A stretch of DNA of 37,889 nucleotides from Microbacterium sp. (GTDB lineage: Bacteria > Actinomycetota > Actinomycetes > Actinomycetales > Microbacteriaceae). The translations under genes and the position numbers were made by a program. Shown piece after piece: positions 1-7,785 of the stretch. Location: assembly GCF_026393345.1 (NCBI RefSeq), contig NZ_JAPLAI010000028.1, positions 40,420 to 78,308 on the forward strand, in the 5' to 3' direction. The stretch's first letter is position 1, and each line of letters starts with the position of its first letter. Below the pieces are notes generated by a model. It made no database searches. It was not told the DNA's origin and saw nothing but the letters and a program-made list of their open reading frames with translations.

Positions 1-17
1 ACGGCCGCGCCCGAGGG

Positions 18-1082
18 TCAGAACAGGCGCGGCTGCGGACCGGTGTCCCGCACCGATGCCGCGGCCGCGCGGGCGACAGCCGCCCGGTCCGGGGCCGCGG
101 GTCGCGCCGGCACCGGCTCTTCCTCGGCCTGCCCGTCGAGTCCGTGCAGGCGCAGGAGCGGACGGATGCGGCGCGCCAGCCACTGCCGGTACGGCTTCGG
201 CGCCTGGACCGCCGCGCCCGGGTAGAGCTCGCGGTACGACGATATGAGTTCGGGATGCTCGCGGGACAGCCACTGCAGGAACCACTGCTTGACCCCGGGG
301 CGCAGATGCAGGGCCCCGTAGATGACGCGCACCGCCCCCGCATCCTTGATCCGCCGCAGCGCGTCGTCGAGCGCCGCGATCGAGTCGGTGAGATGGGGGA
401 TCACCGGCATGAGGAAGACCGTGACGTGGAAGCCGGCCTCGGTCGCGGCACGAACGGTGTCGAGTCGCGCCTGTGCGGACGGCGTCCCCGGCTCGATGGT
501 CCGCTGCAGCTCGTCGTCGAACACCGCGATCGACATCGCCAGTGAGACCGGGACGTCCTCCCGTGCGGCGCGCAGGAGCGGGAGATCGCGGCGGAGCAGC
601 GTCCCTTTGGTGAGCACCGAGAAGGGTGTGCCGGAGGAGGCGAGTGCGTCGATGACCCCGGGCATCAGCCGGTATCGGCCCTCGGCGCGCTGATACGGGT
701 CGGTGTTGGTGCCCAGGGCGACGTGTTCACGGCCCCAGGTGCCCCGGCGCACCTCGTGAGCGAGCACCTCGGCCACGTTGACCTTCACCACCACCTGCGA
801 ATCGAAGTCGCGGCCGGCGTCGAGGTCGAGGTAGGTGTGCGTGCCTCGGGCGAAGCAGTAGGTGCAGGCATGACTGCAGCCCCGATAGGGGTTCACCGTC
901 CAATCGAACGGCATCGGCGACGCACTCGGCACATGGTTCAGCGCGGAGTGACAGGTCACCTCATGGAAGGTGATCCCGGCGAACTCCGGCGTCGTGACGC
1001 TCCGCACCAGCCCGTCCAGCCGTTCCAACCCGGGCAGCGCGGCCGCATCCGCTTCGCCGATCCGTTGACCTTGCCACCTCAT
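18..1082 (-). CDS. Rv2578c-type radical SAM protein (SPL-like)
   Basis: A 354-residue radical SAM protein. The cluster motif CSHACTYC puts the three Fe-S cysteines at C69, C73 and C76 (CX3CX2C). It is followed by ALGTNTDPYQRAEGRY and a TKGTLLRRD stretch, which place it with the Rv2578c / spore-photoproduct-lyase-like group of actinobacteria; the first residues (MRW) and the C-terminal LF also fit my memory of Rv2578c. The family is assumed to act in nucleic-acid repair or modification, but its reaction is not known to me. The ATG at 1082 fits the family's N-terminus although no purine-rich ribosome site precedes it. The gene diverges from the VanY gene, and a LexA-like box lies 46 bases upstream of its start. 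Family assignment is firm, function is not. Confidence 0.9.
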   Translation of the reverse strand: MRWQGQRIGEADAAALPGLERLDGLVRSVTTPEFAGITFHEVTCHSALNHVPSASPMPFDWTVNPYRGCSHACTYCFARGTHTYLDLDAGRDFDSQVVVKVNVAEVLAHEVRRGTWGREHVALGTNTDPYQRAEGRYRLMPGVIDALASSGTPFSVLTKGTLLRRDLPLLRAAREDVPVSLAMSIAVFDDELQRTIEPGTPSAQARLDTVRAATEAGFHVTVFLMPVIPHLTDSIAALDDALRRIKDAGAVRVIYGALHLRPGVKQWFLQWLSREHPELISSYRELYPGAAVQAPKPYRQWLARRIRPLLRLHGLDGQAEEEPVPARPAAPDRAAVARAAAASVRDTGPQPRLF

Positions 1083-1096
1083 GTTTTAAGGAGAAC

Positions 1097-1111
1097 AAAG
1101 ATTCCATCTTT
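1097..1111. repeat. Perfect 6-bp palindrome in the leader of the radical SAM gene
   Basis: AAAGAT and ATCTTT flank a 3-base centre, between the LexA-like box and the start codon at 1082. It could be an operator or a small leader hairpin. No Shine-Dalgarno sequence is visible on this strand. Confidence 0.45.
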
Positions 1112-1127
1112 CGTCAAGATCTGAGGG

Positions 1128-1139
1128 GAACAGATGTTC
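1128..1139. promoter_or_regulatory. LexA/SOS-box-like operator (GAACAGATGTTC)
   Basis: The sequence has GAAC and GTTC half-sites around AGAT and matches the Gram-positive/actinobacterial LexA consensus GAACRNRYGTTC at every position. It lies in the 98-base divergent gap, 46 bases from the radical SAM start and 42 from the VanY start. On the minus strand a -10-like TAGAAC overlaps its edge, so a bound repressor would block transcription towards the radical SAM gene. The match is seen directly; binding by LexA is inferred. Confidence 0.65.
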
Positions 1140-1168
1140 TATCCGGTTTCCCCCGCGCGCCCACGGGA

Positions 1169-1174
1169 CACAAT
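1169..1174 (+). promoter_or_regulatory. -10 hexamer CACAAT for a leaderless VanY mRNA
   Basis: CACAAT ends 6 bases before the GTG at 1181, so transcription would start on or beside the start codon. There is no convincing -35 box or ribosome site. Confidence 0.5.
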
Positions 1175-1180
1175 GGGACG

Positions 1181-2149
1181 GTGACCACCCCCGAGCCCGG
1201 TCCGCGGCGCGCCGCACACGCGGCCGCCGCCGCGAATGCGCACCCGGCTCCGCCACGCGCCTCGCGCACAGGTCTCGTGGTCGCGGTCGTCTTCCTCCTC
1301 GTGGTGCTCCTCGTGGCGCTGCCACGCATCCTGTCGGGTGCCGCGTCGGGTCCGACGGGGGATGACAGTGCTGCCCGTCCTCCCCTCGCGACCTCGTTGC
1401 CCGTCCCGCAGTTCGCCGTCACCGAGGGGGTCTGCGGCGAGGACGCGGTACGTGCCGCGCTCGCCGCCGGTGATGACGAGGCAGTGATCGTCGCGGCCGG
1501 GGGTGGGGAGGCGTTCCGCGCCGCGGTGGTGAGCGGCGCGGCACCCTGCATCTCGCTGTCGGACGCGTCGCGGCGGTGGGTCGTCGTCGACAAGCTGCGC
1601 CCGCTCGACCCGGTCGACGCCGAGCCCTCCTCCCTCGTCGTCCCGGCGAGCGTGCCGTCGCTGAACGGCGGCAACCTCCGCCAGGACGCGGCCGACGCGC
1701 TCGGCGCGCTCGCGGACGGCGCCCGGGCGGCGGGCGCCGGCGAGGTGGCCATGCTCAGTGGCTACCGCTCGTACACGACCCAGCGCAGCACCTATGCGCA
1801 GCACGTGGGCGCGGACGGCCAGGAACTCGCCGATCTCGAGAGCGCCCGCCCGGGCTACAGCGAGCACCAGACCGGGATCACCGTCGATCTGGTCGCCTGC
1901 GACGACGGATGCGGCGACCTCGACGGTTTCGCGGCCTCATCGCAGGGCGCATGGGTGGCTGAGCACGCCTGGGAATACGGCTTCGTCATCCGTTACGAAG
2001 CCGGCGCCACCGACGTCACCGGGTACAAGGCCGAGCCGTGGCACCTGAGGTTCCTGGGTCCCGAGCTGGCCCGCGCCTATCACGACGGCAGCTGGCATTC
2101 CCTCGAGGAATTCTTCGGCCTTCCGGCCGCCCCCGACTACGCCGACTGA
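1181..2149 (+). CDS. Membrane-anchored D-alanyl-D-alanine carboxypeptidase, VanY family
   Basis: A 322-residue VanY/M15B peptidase that would trim the terminal D-Ala from peptidoglycan stem peptides outside the membrane. A basic N-terminus is followed by one hydrophobic segment (about residues 28-46), then a linker, and the peptidase domain fills the C-terminal half. Signature pieces are SGYRSYTTQ (193-201), SEHQTG with H229, D236 in TVDL, and EPWHLRF with E285 and H288. H229, D236 and H288 fit the zinc ligands and E285 the catalytic glutamate. The GTG start is set by a -10 hexamer six bases upstream, as in many genes of this window. The last codons and stop are partly duplicated just downstream. 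Confidence 0.92.
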   Translation: MTTPEPGPRRAAHAAAAANAHPAPPRASRTGLVVAVVFLLVVLLVALPRILSGAASGPTGDDSAARPPLATSLPVPQFAVTEGVCGEDAVRAALAAGDDEAVIVAAGGGEAFRAAVVSGAAPCISLSDASRRWVVVDKLRPLDPVDAEPSSLVVPASVPSLNGGNLRQDAADALGALADGARAAGAGEVAMLSGYRSYTTQRSTYAQHVGADGQELADLESARPGYSEHQTGITVDLVACDDGCGDLDGFAASSQGAWVAEHAWEYGFVIRYEAGATDVTGYKAEPWHLRFLGPELARAYHDGSWHSLEEFFGLPAAPDYAD

Positions 2150-2177
2150 GCCGGAAAGCCCGACTATGCCGACTGAG
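2132..2177 (+). repeat. Near-perfect 19-bp direct repeat spanning the VanY stop codon
   Basis: The 19 bases at 2132-2150, which encode PDYAD and the stop, recur at 2159-2177 with one C-to-T change, 27 bases apart. This looks like a local duplication of the gene end. The second copy lies beyond the stop and is not translated with VanY. Confidence 0.85.
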
Positions 2178-2521
2178 CAGCAAGTGTGCACACCCCGGCA
2201 CGCACGCCCTCGTCATCGAGGCGAAGGAGTCGGCCTACGGCACGACATCCGCGACGAGTGTGGCCGTGGCCGTGGAACGGTCGACCGGCATCCTCGGCGG
2301 GCGATACCTGCACTGCGACTGAGCCGCGGACGCGGCACCGCCGCCGCAATGGGAGGCATCCCACAAAGGCGGCACTCAGTCCCACGGTGCATGCGATGCG
2401 ATCCCACAGGCAGCGTGCTCCGCACGACTGCGCCGCCTAGAATCTTTCGCGGCGACGCGGCCGCACGATCGGCACCGTCGCCTCGATACCCCGCACCGCG
2501 GAGAGGAAAGGACGGCGCACC
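2178..2521 (+). other. Gap before the acyl-CoA dehydrogenase gene
   Basis: The left part (about 2206-2322) has one plus-strand frame that reads plausibly (HALVIEAKESAYG... ending HCD and a stop at 2322) but has no start of its own, so it may be the relic of a lost gene end. The right part holds the promoter (-10 TAGAAT at 2438) and ribosome site of the acyl-CoA dehydrogenase. I see no RNA gene or mobile element. Confidence 0.5.
2438..2443 (+). promoter_or_regulatory. -10 hexamer TAGAAT of the acyl-CoA dehydrogenase gene
   Basis: TAGAAT lies 78 bases before the ATG, which gives a leader of about 70 bases. A purine-rich ribosome site (GGAGAGGAAAGGA, 2501-2513) precedes the start, so this mRNA is leadered, unlike its neighbours. 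No clear -35 box is seen. Confidence 0.5.
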
Positions 2522-3685
2522 ATGGAGCGCGACATCTACGACGAGGACCACGAAGCGTTCCGCGACGTCGTGAAGGAATTCATCAAGCGTTACGCCACCG
2601 AGGACAAGCGCCGGCAGTGGGAGGTCGACGGTGAGGTCGACCGCGCGACGGTGCTGGCCGCAGGCGAGGCCGGCATCATCGGCCTGTCCGTGCCGGAGGA
2701 GTTCGGCGGCGCCGGGATGCTGCAGGATTACCGGTTCCGGTCGGTCGTGCTCGAGGAGGTCATCGGGGCGGGCCTCGGCTCGCTGGCCGGTGCTCTCGGC
2801 ATCCAGGACGACCTCGCGGTGCCCTACATCGCCCACATGGGTACCCAGGCGCAGAAGGAGAAGTGGCTTCCCCGCATGGCCACCGGTGAGATCCTCGGCG
2901 CGCTCGCCATGACCGAGCCCGGCACCGGGAGCGACCTGCGTGGAATCAAGACGACCGCGAAGAAGGTCGACGGCGGCTACCTCGTCAACGGCGCCAAGAC
3001 GTTCATCTCGTCCGGGAAGACCGCCGACATCGTCGTCACCTTCGTCAAGACGGGGGAGGGCAACCGCCCCGATGCCTTCAGCCTGGTCATCCTCGAGGAT
3101 GGCATGGCGGGCTTCGACCACGGCAAGAAGCTCGAGAAGATGGGCTTCCACGGCTGGGACACCGCGGAGATGTCGTTCACCGACGTCTTCGTGCCCGAAG
3201 AGAACCTCATCGGCGGCGTTGAGGGCCACGGCTTCATCCAGCTGATGATGAACCTTCCGCTTGAGCGCCTCTCGATCGGCGTCGCCGCTGCGGCCGCCGG
3301 TGAGGCCGCGTTCGTGTGGACGCGCGACTACACGCTGAGTCGTGAGGCGTTCGGTCAGCCGATCGCGGACTTCCAGAACACCCGGTTCAAGCTCGCCGAC
3401 ATGGCCACCACGGTGGACGTGATGTGGGCGTACATCGACCGCGCGATGATGCTCTACAAGGACAAGAAGCTCACCGCGGACGAGGCCGCCAAGGTCAAGT
3501 ACTGGGCGACCGACCGCGAGTGGGAGTTGCTCGACACCGGCGTGCAGCTGCACGGTGGGTACGGGTACATCACCGAGTACCCCATCGCCCGGGCGTTCCT
3601 CGACGCGCGCGTGCACCGCATCTACGGCGGGACGAACGAGATCATGCGCGACATCGTCGCGCGCCAGATCACCGGCCGTAAGTAA
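2522..3685 (+). CDS. Acyl-CoA dehydrogenase, long-chain/isovaleryl type
   Basis: A 387-residue FAD-dependent acyl-CoA dehydrogenase, the usual family length, for the first step of fatty-acid or branched-chain acyl-CoA oxidation. The flavin/substrate motif AMTEPGTGSD lies near residue 130, the middle beta domain carries KTFISSG, and the C-terminal helical domain contains SREAFGQPI, LHGGYGY and RIYGGTNEIMR. In the medium-chain enzymes the base is the Glu of IYEGT; here that position is Gly. A glutamate in LPLERL (E248) instead matches the base of long-chain and isovaleryl enzymes. Start ATG is set by a strong ribosome site. It stands alone between two promoter or terminator regions and substrate length cannot be read from the sequence. 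Confidence 0.93.
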   Translation: MERDIYDEDHEAFRDVVKEFIKRYATEDKRRQWEVDGEVDRATVLAAGEAGIIGLSVPEEFGGAGMLQDYRFRSVVLEEVIGAGLGSLAGALGIQDDLAVPYIAHMGTQAQKEKWLPRMATGEILGALAMTEPGTGSDLRGIKTTAKKVDGGYLVNGAKTFISSGKTADIVVTFVKTGEGNRPDAFSLVILEDGMAGFDHGKKLEKMGFHGWDTAEMSFTDVFVPEENLIGGVEGHGFIQLMMNLPLERLSIGVAAAAAGEAAFVWTRDYTLSREAFGQPIADFQNTRFKLADMATTVDVMWAYIDRAMMLYKDKKLTADEAAKVKYWATDREWELLDTGVQLHGGYGYITEYPIARAFLDARVHRIYGGTNEIMRDIVARQITGRK

Positions 3686-3694
3686 CGCACACCT

Positions 3695-3770
3695 CGCCGA
3701 GACCACATCCGTTCGCCGAGACCACATCCATCTGGATGTCGTCTCGCGCGGCGGATGTGGTCTCGCGGCG
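3695..3770. repeat. Nested double palindrome between convergent genes
   Basis: Two direct copies of CGCCGAGACCACATCC (from 3695 and 3714) are followed by two inverted copies (3734-3747 and 3752-3770). The inner pair folds GAGACCACATCCA against TGGATGTCGTCTC with one mismatch, and the outer pair has a 13-bp perfect core. It fills the gap between two genes that end towards each other, so it could stop transcription from both sides. Confidence 0.85.
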
Positions 3771-3794
3771 TAGAGGGCGGATGGGGCGGCGCGG

Positions 3795-4769
3795 TCAGAG
3801 GCGGCGGCGGCGCTGCGTGAGTCGAACCCCGGGGAGGGGCGGCGCGGGCACCCGCTCGGCGCCGTGGCCGATCACATGGCCGAACCGCGCGGACCCCGCC
3901 TCCCACTCGTCGCGGGCGGTGACGATCTCGTCGTGGCTGCGGCCGACGAAGTTCCACCACATCACGATGTCGTCCTCGAACGGTTCGCCGCCGAGCAGAA
4001 ACAGCGTCGCGCCGGATGCGGAGTGCACCCGCACCGCATCCCGCCCCTGGCCGAGGTAAAGAAGCTGCAGGGGATCCACCGCATCCGCGTCGGCGACGCT
4101 CACCTGCCCGGCGACGCCGACCAGCGCGTACTCCCACTCCGGATGCAGCGGCAGTCGCACCGTCGCTCCCGCGGGCACGTGCACCTCGGCGCCGACGATC
4201 GGGGTGTACGCCCGCGCAGGGGACGAGACTCCGGCGAACTCACCGAGCACGACGACCGCGTCGCCGGCTGCGCCGTGCTCCGCGGTGAGTTCCACGATCG
4301 GGAGGGCGGTGTGCTGCTCGAACGCCCCCGGGCCGTGACGGCGGCTCTCCGGGAGTGCGACCCACAGCTGCAGTGCGTCGAGCGGTATCGGTTCCTCGGT
4401 CAGCGAGTACTCGCTGTGCGAAATGCCCGCGCCGCTCGTCATCAGGTTCAGCTGACCCCGGGTGATCAGCACGTCGCTGCCGAGGGCGTCCCGGTGACGC
4501 ATCTCGCCCACCAACGGCCAGGTCACCGTCTGCAGTCCGACGTGCGGATGCGGTTCCACCCGCATCCGTGTCGTCTGCGGCCCGAACCGGTCGAGGAAGC
4601 CCCACGCCCCCACCATGGGCAGATCCCGTTGCGGCAGCGCCCGGTGCACCTCCATCCCCCGGAGGCCCCCGAGCGGCACGTCGCGGGACTCCAGCCGGAC
4701 CGAACGGATGCCGTCCCCGCCGACCGGGTGCTCGGTCACCGCGTCGACCTCCGCGTCGAACCGGGTCAT
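3795..4769 (-). CDS. Pirin family protein
   Basis: A 324-residue bicupin of the pirin family. The N-terminal cupin carries HPHVG (H74, H76) and, after the RGQLNLMTSGAGISHSE block, H118 and E120; these match the His-His-His-Glu metal site of human pirin. Homologues act as quercetin dioxygenases or redox-sensing regulators, and which applies here is open. The second cupin (about residues 190-290) lacks such a metal site. The ATG shares one base with the stop of the upstream acetyltransferase gene (TGATG), so the two are likely translated together. The C-terminus is a short basic tail (QRRRRL). Confidence 0.9.
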   Translation of the reverse strand: MTRFDAEVDAVTEHPVGGDGIRSVRLESRDVPLGGLRGMEVHRALPQRDLPMVGAWGFLDRFGPQTTRMRVEPHPHVGLQTVTWPLVGEMRHRDALGSDVLITRGQLNLMTSGAGISHSEYSLTEEPIPLDALQLWVALPESRRHGPGAFEQHTALPIVELTAEHGAAGDAVVVLGEFAGVSSPARAYTPIVGAEVHVPAGATVRLPLHPEWEYALVGVAGQVSVADADAVDPLQLLYLGQGRDAVRVHSASGATLFLLGGEPFEDDIVMWWNFVGRSHDEIVTARDEWEAGSARFGHVIGHGAERVPAPPLPGVRLTQRRRRL

Positions 4770-5083
4770 CACACCGCGTTCTGCTCGGCCGGCCAGTCGA
4801 CCACGAGACCGTCGACCTCGTGCGAGCGCAGGTACTTCGCGACGAACGGGCAGAGCGGCACGACCTCTTCGCCGCGCGCCGCGACATCCGCCATGGCAGC
4901 CGCCACCAGCGTCGTCGCCAGTCCCCGACCGCCGAACGCGGGATCGATCAGGGTGTGCACGAACCGCAGCCGCGTCCCATCCTGGCGGAACTCGGTGAAA
5001 CCGGCGGTCACGTCCCCCACCCGGATGCGGTAGCGATGCTCCGCGTCCTGGCGGTCGACCCGGATCGTCTCGTCGTCGCTCAT
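4769..5083 (-). CDS. Small GNAT-like N-acetyltransferase (YjdJ type)
   Basis: A 104-residue protein with the compact GNAT fold seen in YjdJ-type acetyltransferases. The acetyl-CoA loop reads IDPAFGGRGLATTLV (about residues 46-60), and the C-terminal VVPLCPFVAKYL segment with its cysteine is typical of this small group. The acceptor is unknown. A ribosome site (GAGGGGA) precedes the ATG, and a possible -10 GAGGCT lies near 5110. It is the first gene of a two-gene unit with pirin. Confidence 0.88.
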   Translation of the reverse strand: MSDDETIRVDRQDAEHRYRIRVGDVTAGFTEFRQDGTRLRFVHTLIDPAFGGRGLATTLVAAAMADVAARGEEVVPLCPFVAKYLRSHEVDGLVVDWPAEQNAV

Positions 5084-5206
5084 TGCTCGTCCCCTCGTCC
5101 CGTGTGAGCCTCAGTCGGCCACCCCTCGCAGGCCGCAACGCCGCCGCCCGCTCCGCTGTTCCGCAGCGTACGCCGCTTCCCGCGCCCCGGCACGGCCCGG
5201 ATCAGG

Positions 5207-5212
5207 CAGACT
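5207..5212 (+). promoter_or_regulatory. -10 hexamer CAGACT of the DUF3516 helicase gene
   Basis: CAGACT is followed by 7 bases and the GTG at 5220, giving a leaderless or nearly leaderless mRNA. No ribosome site is present. Confidence 0.5.
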
Positions 5213-5219
5213 CGAACAA

Positions 5220-7730
5220 GTGACCTCCCTGCTCGAACGCGCCCGTGCCGCCGGCTCCGACCCGGATGCGGTGTACGACGCCTTCCTGGCATGGGCCACC
5301 GATCGGGGCCTGACCCTGTACCCGGCCCAGGACGAGGCGGTCATCGAACTCGTCTCCGGGGCGAACGTGATCCTGTCCACCCCGACCGGCTCCGGCAAGT
5401 CGCTCGTCGCGGTCGCCGCGCACGCCGCATCCCTCGCCACCGGCGGCCGCACCTACTACACCGCCCCCATCAAGGCCCTGGTCAGCGAGAAGTTCTTCGC
5501 TCTGGTCGACATCTTCGGCCCGGAGAGTGTCGGCATGATCACCGGGGACTCCTCGGTGAATCCCGATGCTCCGATCATCTGCTGCACCGCGGAGATCCTC
5601 GCGAACCTCGCCCTCCGCGAGGGCCCCGACGCCGACGTCGACCAGGTCGTGATGGACGAGTTCCACTTCTACGGCGACCCGGACCGCGGCTGGGCGTGGC
5701 AGGTGCCGCTGCTGATCCTGCACCGTGCGCAGTTCCTGCTGATGTCCGCCACTCTCGGTGACACCACGACCATCGCCGAGGACCTCCGTCGGCGCACCGG
5801 AAGGCAGACCGTCGAGGTGACCGGCGTCGACCGGCCGGTGCCGCTGCACTTCTCCTACGAGCGGCGCCCGGTGCACGAGGTCGTCGCGTCCCTCCTCGAC
5901 GAGCGCGAGGCGCCGATCTACATCGTCCACTTCTCGCAGGCGCAGGCCCTCGAGCGGGCCCAAGCCCTCGGCAGCGTGCAGATCGCCAGCCGAAGCCAGC
6001 GGGACGAGATCGCCGACGCCATCGGCGGCTTCCGGTTCACCACCGGGTTCGGCAAGACCCTGTCCCGCCTGGTGCGAGCGGGCATCGGCGTGCATCACGC
6101 CGGCATGCTGCCGCGCTACCGGCGGCTCGTCGAGACGCTCGCGCAACGGGGGCTGCTGCGGGTCATCTGCGGCACCGACACCCTCGGGGTCGGGATCAAC
6201 GTGCCGATCCGCAGCGTCGTCATCACGGCACTGTCGAAGTACGACGGCGTCAAGATGCGCCAGCTCAGTGCGCGCGAGTTCCATCAGGTAGCCGGGCGCG
6301 CCGGGCGCGCGGGCTACGACCCGCACGGGAACGTCGTCGTCATGGCGCCGGAGTGGGAGATCGAGAACGCGGTCGCCCTCGCCAGGGCCGGCGACGACGC
6401 GGCCAAACGCAAGAAGATCGTCCGCAAGAAGGCGCCCACTGGGGTCGTCAATTGGGCCGAGGGGTCGTATGAGCGGCTCCGGGATGCGGTGCCCGAACCG
6501 CTGGTGCCGCACCTGCAGCTGACCTCGGCCATGCTCATCAACGTCATCGCCCGCGGCGGTGATGTCTTCGGCAACGTCCGCTCGCTCGTCTTCGACAATC
6601 ACGAGCCGCGGGCCCGGCGATATGAGCTCGCCCGCCGTGCCCTCGCAATCTTCCGCACCCTCCGCGCCGCGGGCATCGTCGAGGTCATCCCGGATGCACC
6701 CACGCGCATCCGGTTGACGGTGGACCTGCAGCGAGACTTCGCACTCAACCAGCCACTGTCGCCGTTTGCGCTCGCCGCCATCGGCCTGCTCGACCCGGAC
6801 GAGGCTCCCGGCGCCGTCGGGACCGGGCACTACGCCCTCGACGTGGTGAGCGTCATCGAGGCGACGCTCGACGACCCCCGCGCCATCCTCAGCCAGCAGG
6901 AATACAAGGCGCGCGGCGAAGCGGTCGGTGCCATGAAGCGGGAGGGCCTCGACTACGACGAGCGGATGGCGGCGCTCGACGACATCACCTACCCGAAGCC
7001 GCTCGCGGACCTCCTGACGCAGGCGTTCGAGACGTTCGCGTCGAGTCAGCCGTGGGTGCGCGACTACGAGCTGCGCCCGAAATCCGTCGTCCGCGACATG
7101 TTCGAGCAGGCGTTCTCGTTCGCCGAATTCGTGTCGTGGTATCAGCTCGGCCGCAGCGAGGGACTCGTGCTGCGATATCTCAGCGACGCCTACCGGGCCA
7201 TCCGGCAGACCGTCCCCGCCGAGGCCCGCACGCCGCAACTGCTCGACCTCATCGAATGGCTCGGCGAGCTGGTGCGGCAGGTGGACTCCAGCCTCGTCGA
7301 CGAGTGGGAGTCGCTCATCAACCCCGCCGCCGAGGGCGAGATCGTCGTGCCGCCGGCGCCGCCCTCCGTCGTGATGAACCGGCGCGCGTTCACGGTGCTC
7401 GTCCGCAACGAGCTTTTCCGCCGAGTGCAGCTCGCCGCCCGGCAGCGAGACGACGACCTCGTCGCCCTCGACCCCGACATCGACTGGCCCGCAGTACTCG
7501 ACGCGTACTACGCCGATCACGATGAGATCCTCACCGGCGGCGCGGCCCGTTCCCCTGCCCTCTGCGTCATCGACGAGACGAATGCCGCTGAAGGCATATG
7601 GCGGGTGGAGCAGATCATCGACGACCCCGCCGGCGACCACGACTGGCGCATCCGCGCCGAAGTCGACCTCGAGGCGTCGGCGGAGCAGGGTGCAGCGATC
7701 GTGCGGGTGCTCGAGGCGATCCGGCTATAG
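5220..7730 (+). CDS. DEAD/DEAH-box helicase with DUF3516 domain (Ski2/Mtr4-like)
   Basis: An 836-residue superfamily-2 helicase of the actinobacterial DUF3516 group. The ATP-binding loop is TPTGSGKS (about 54-61), the DEAH-box variant is DEFH (146-149), then come LMSATL and, in the second RecA-like domain, HHAGMLPRYRRLVE, GTDTLGVGINVP and QVAGRAGRAG. The last 400 or so residues form the DUF3516 region. The layout resembles Ski2/Mtr4-type RNA helicases, which unwind RNA for decay, but the substrate here is not established. The GTG start fits both the family N-terminus and the -10 hexamer seven bases upstream. The gene diverges from the acetyltransferase-pirin pair. Confidence 0.93.
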   Translation: MTSLLERARAAGSDPDAVYDAFLAWATDRGLTLYPAQDEAVIELVSGANVILSTPTGSGKSLVAVAAHAASLATGGRTYYTAPIKALVSEKFFALVDIFGPESVGMITGDSSVNPDAPIICCTAEILANLALREGPDADVDQVVMDEFHFYGDPDRGWAWQVPLLILHRAQFLLMSATLGDTTTIAEDLRRRTGRQTVEVTGVDRPVPLHFSYERRPVHEVVASLLDEREAPIYIVHFSQAQALERAQALGSVQIASRSQRDEIADAIGGFRFTTGFGKTLSRLVRAGIGVHHAGMLPRYRRLVETLAQRGLLRVICGTDTLGVGINVPIRSVVITALSKYDGVKMRQLSAREFHQVAGRAGRAGYDPHGNVVVMAPEWEIENAVALARAGDDAAKRKKIVRKKAPTGVVNWAEGSYERLRDAVPEPLVPHLQLTSAMLINVIARGGDVFGNVRSLVFDNHEPRARRYELARRALAIFRTLRAAGIVEVIPDAPTRIRLTVDLQRDFALNQPLSPFALAAIGLLDPDEAPGAVGTGHYALDVVSVIEATLDDPRAILSQQEYKARGEAVGAMKREGLDYDERMAALDDITYPKPLADLLTQAFETFASSQPWVRDYELRPKSVVRDMFEQAFSFAEFVSWYQLGRSEGLVLRYLSDAYRAIRQTVPAEARTPQLLDLIEWLGELVRQVDSSLVDEWESLINPAAEGEIVVPPAPPSVVMNRRAFTVLVRNELFRRVQLAARQRDDDLVALDPDIDWPAVLDAYYADHDEILTGGAARSPALCVIDETNAAEGIWRVEQIIDDPAGDHDWRIRAEVDLEASAEQGAAIVRVLEAIRL

Positions 7731-7773
7731 CCCGAGCCATCCACATCCGCTCCCGCAGCCCGTCCGCACCCGC

Positions 7774-7779
7774 GAGACT
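7774..7779 (+). promoter_or_regulatory. -10 hexamer GAGACT of the GH3 lipoprotein gene
   Basis: GAGACT, six bases (GGGAGG) and ATG at 7786. The spacer would also serve as a ribosome site in read-through mRNA from the helicase gene, so both modes are possible. Confidence 0.5.
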
Positions 7780-7785
7780 GGGAGG

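Noticed and set aside
5202..7640. Very long minus-strand open frame opposite the DUF3516 helicase
   Set aside because: High-GC codon use of the real plus-strand gene leaves the opposite frame open. Its translation is Arg/Gly/Val/His-rich, with no domain. The same holds for the antisense frames at 9265-11271 and 15069-17027.
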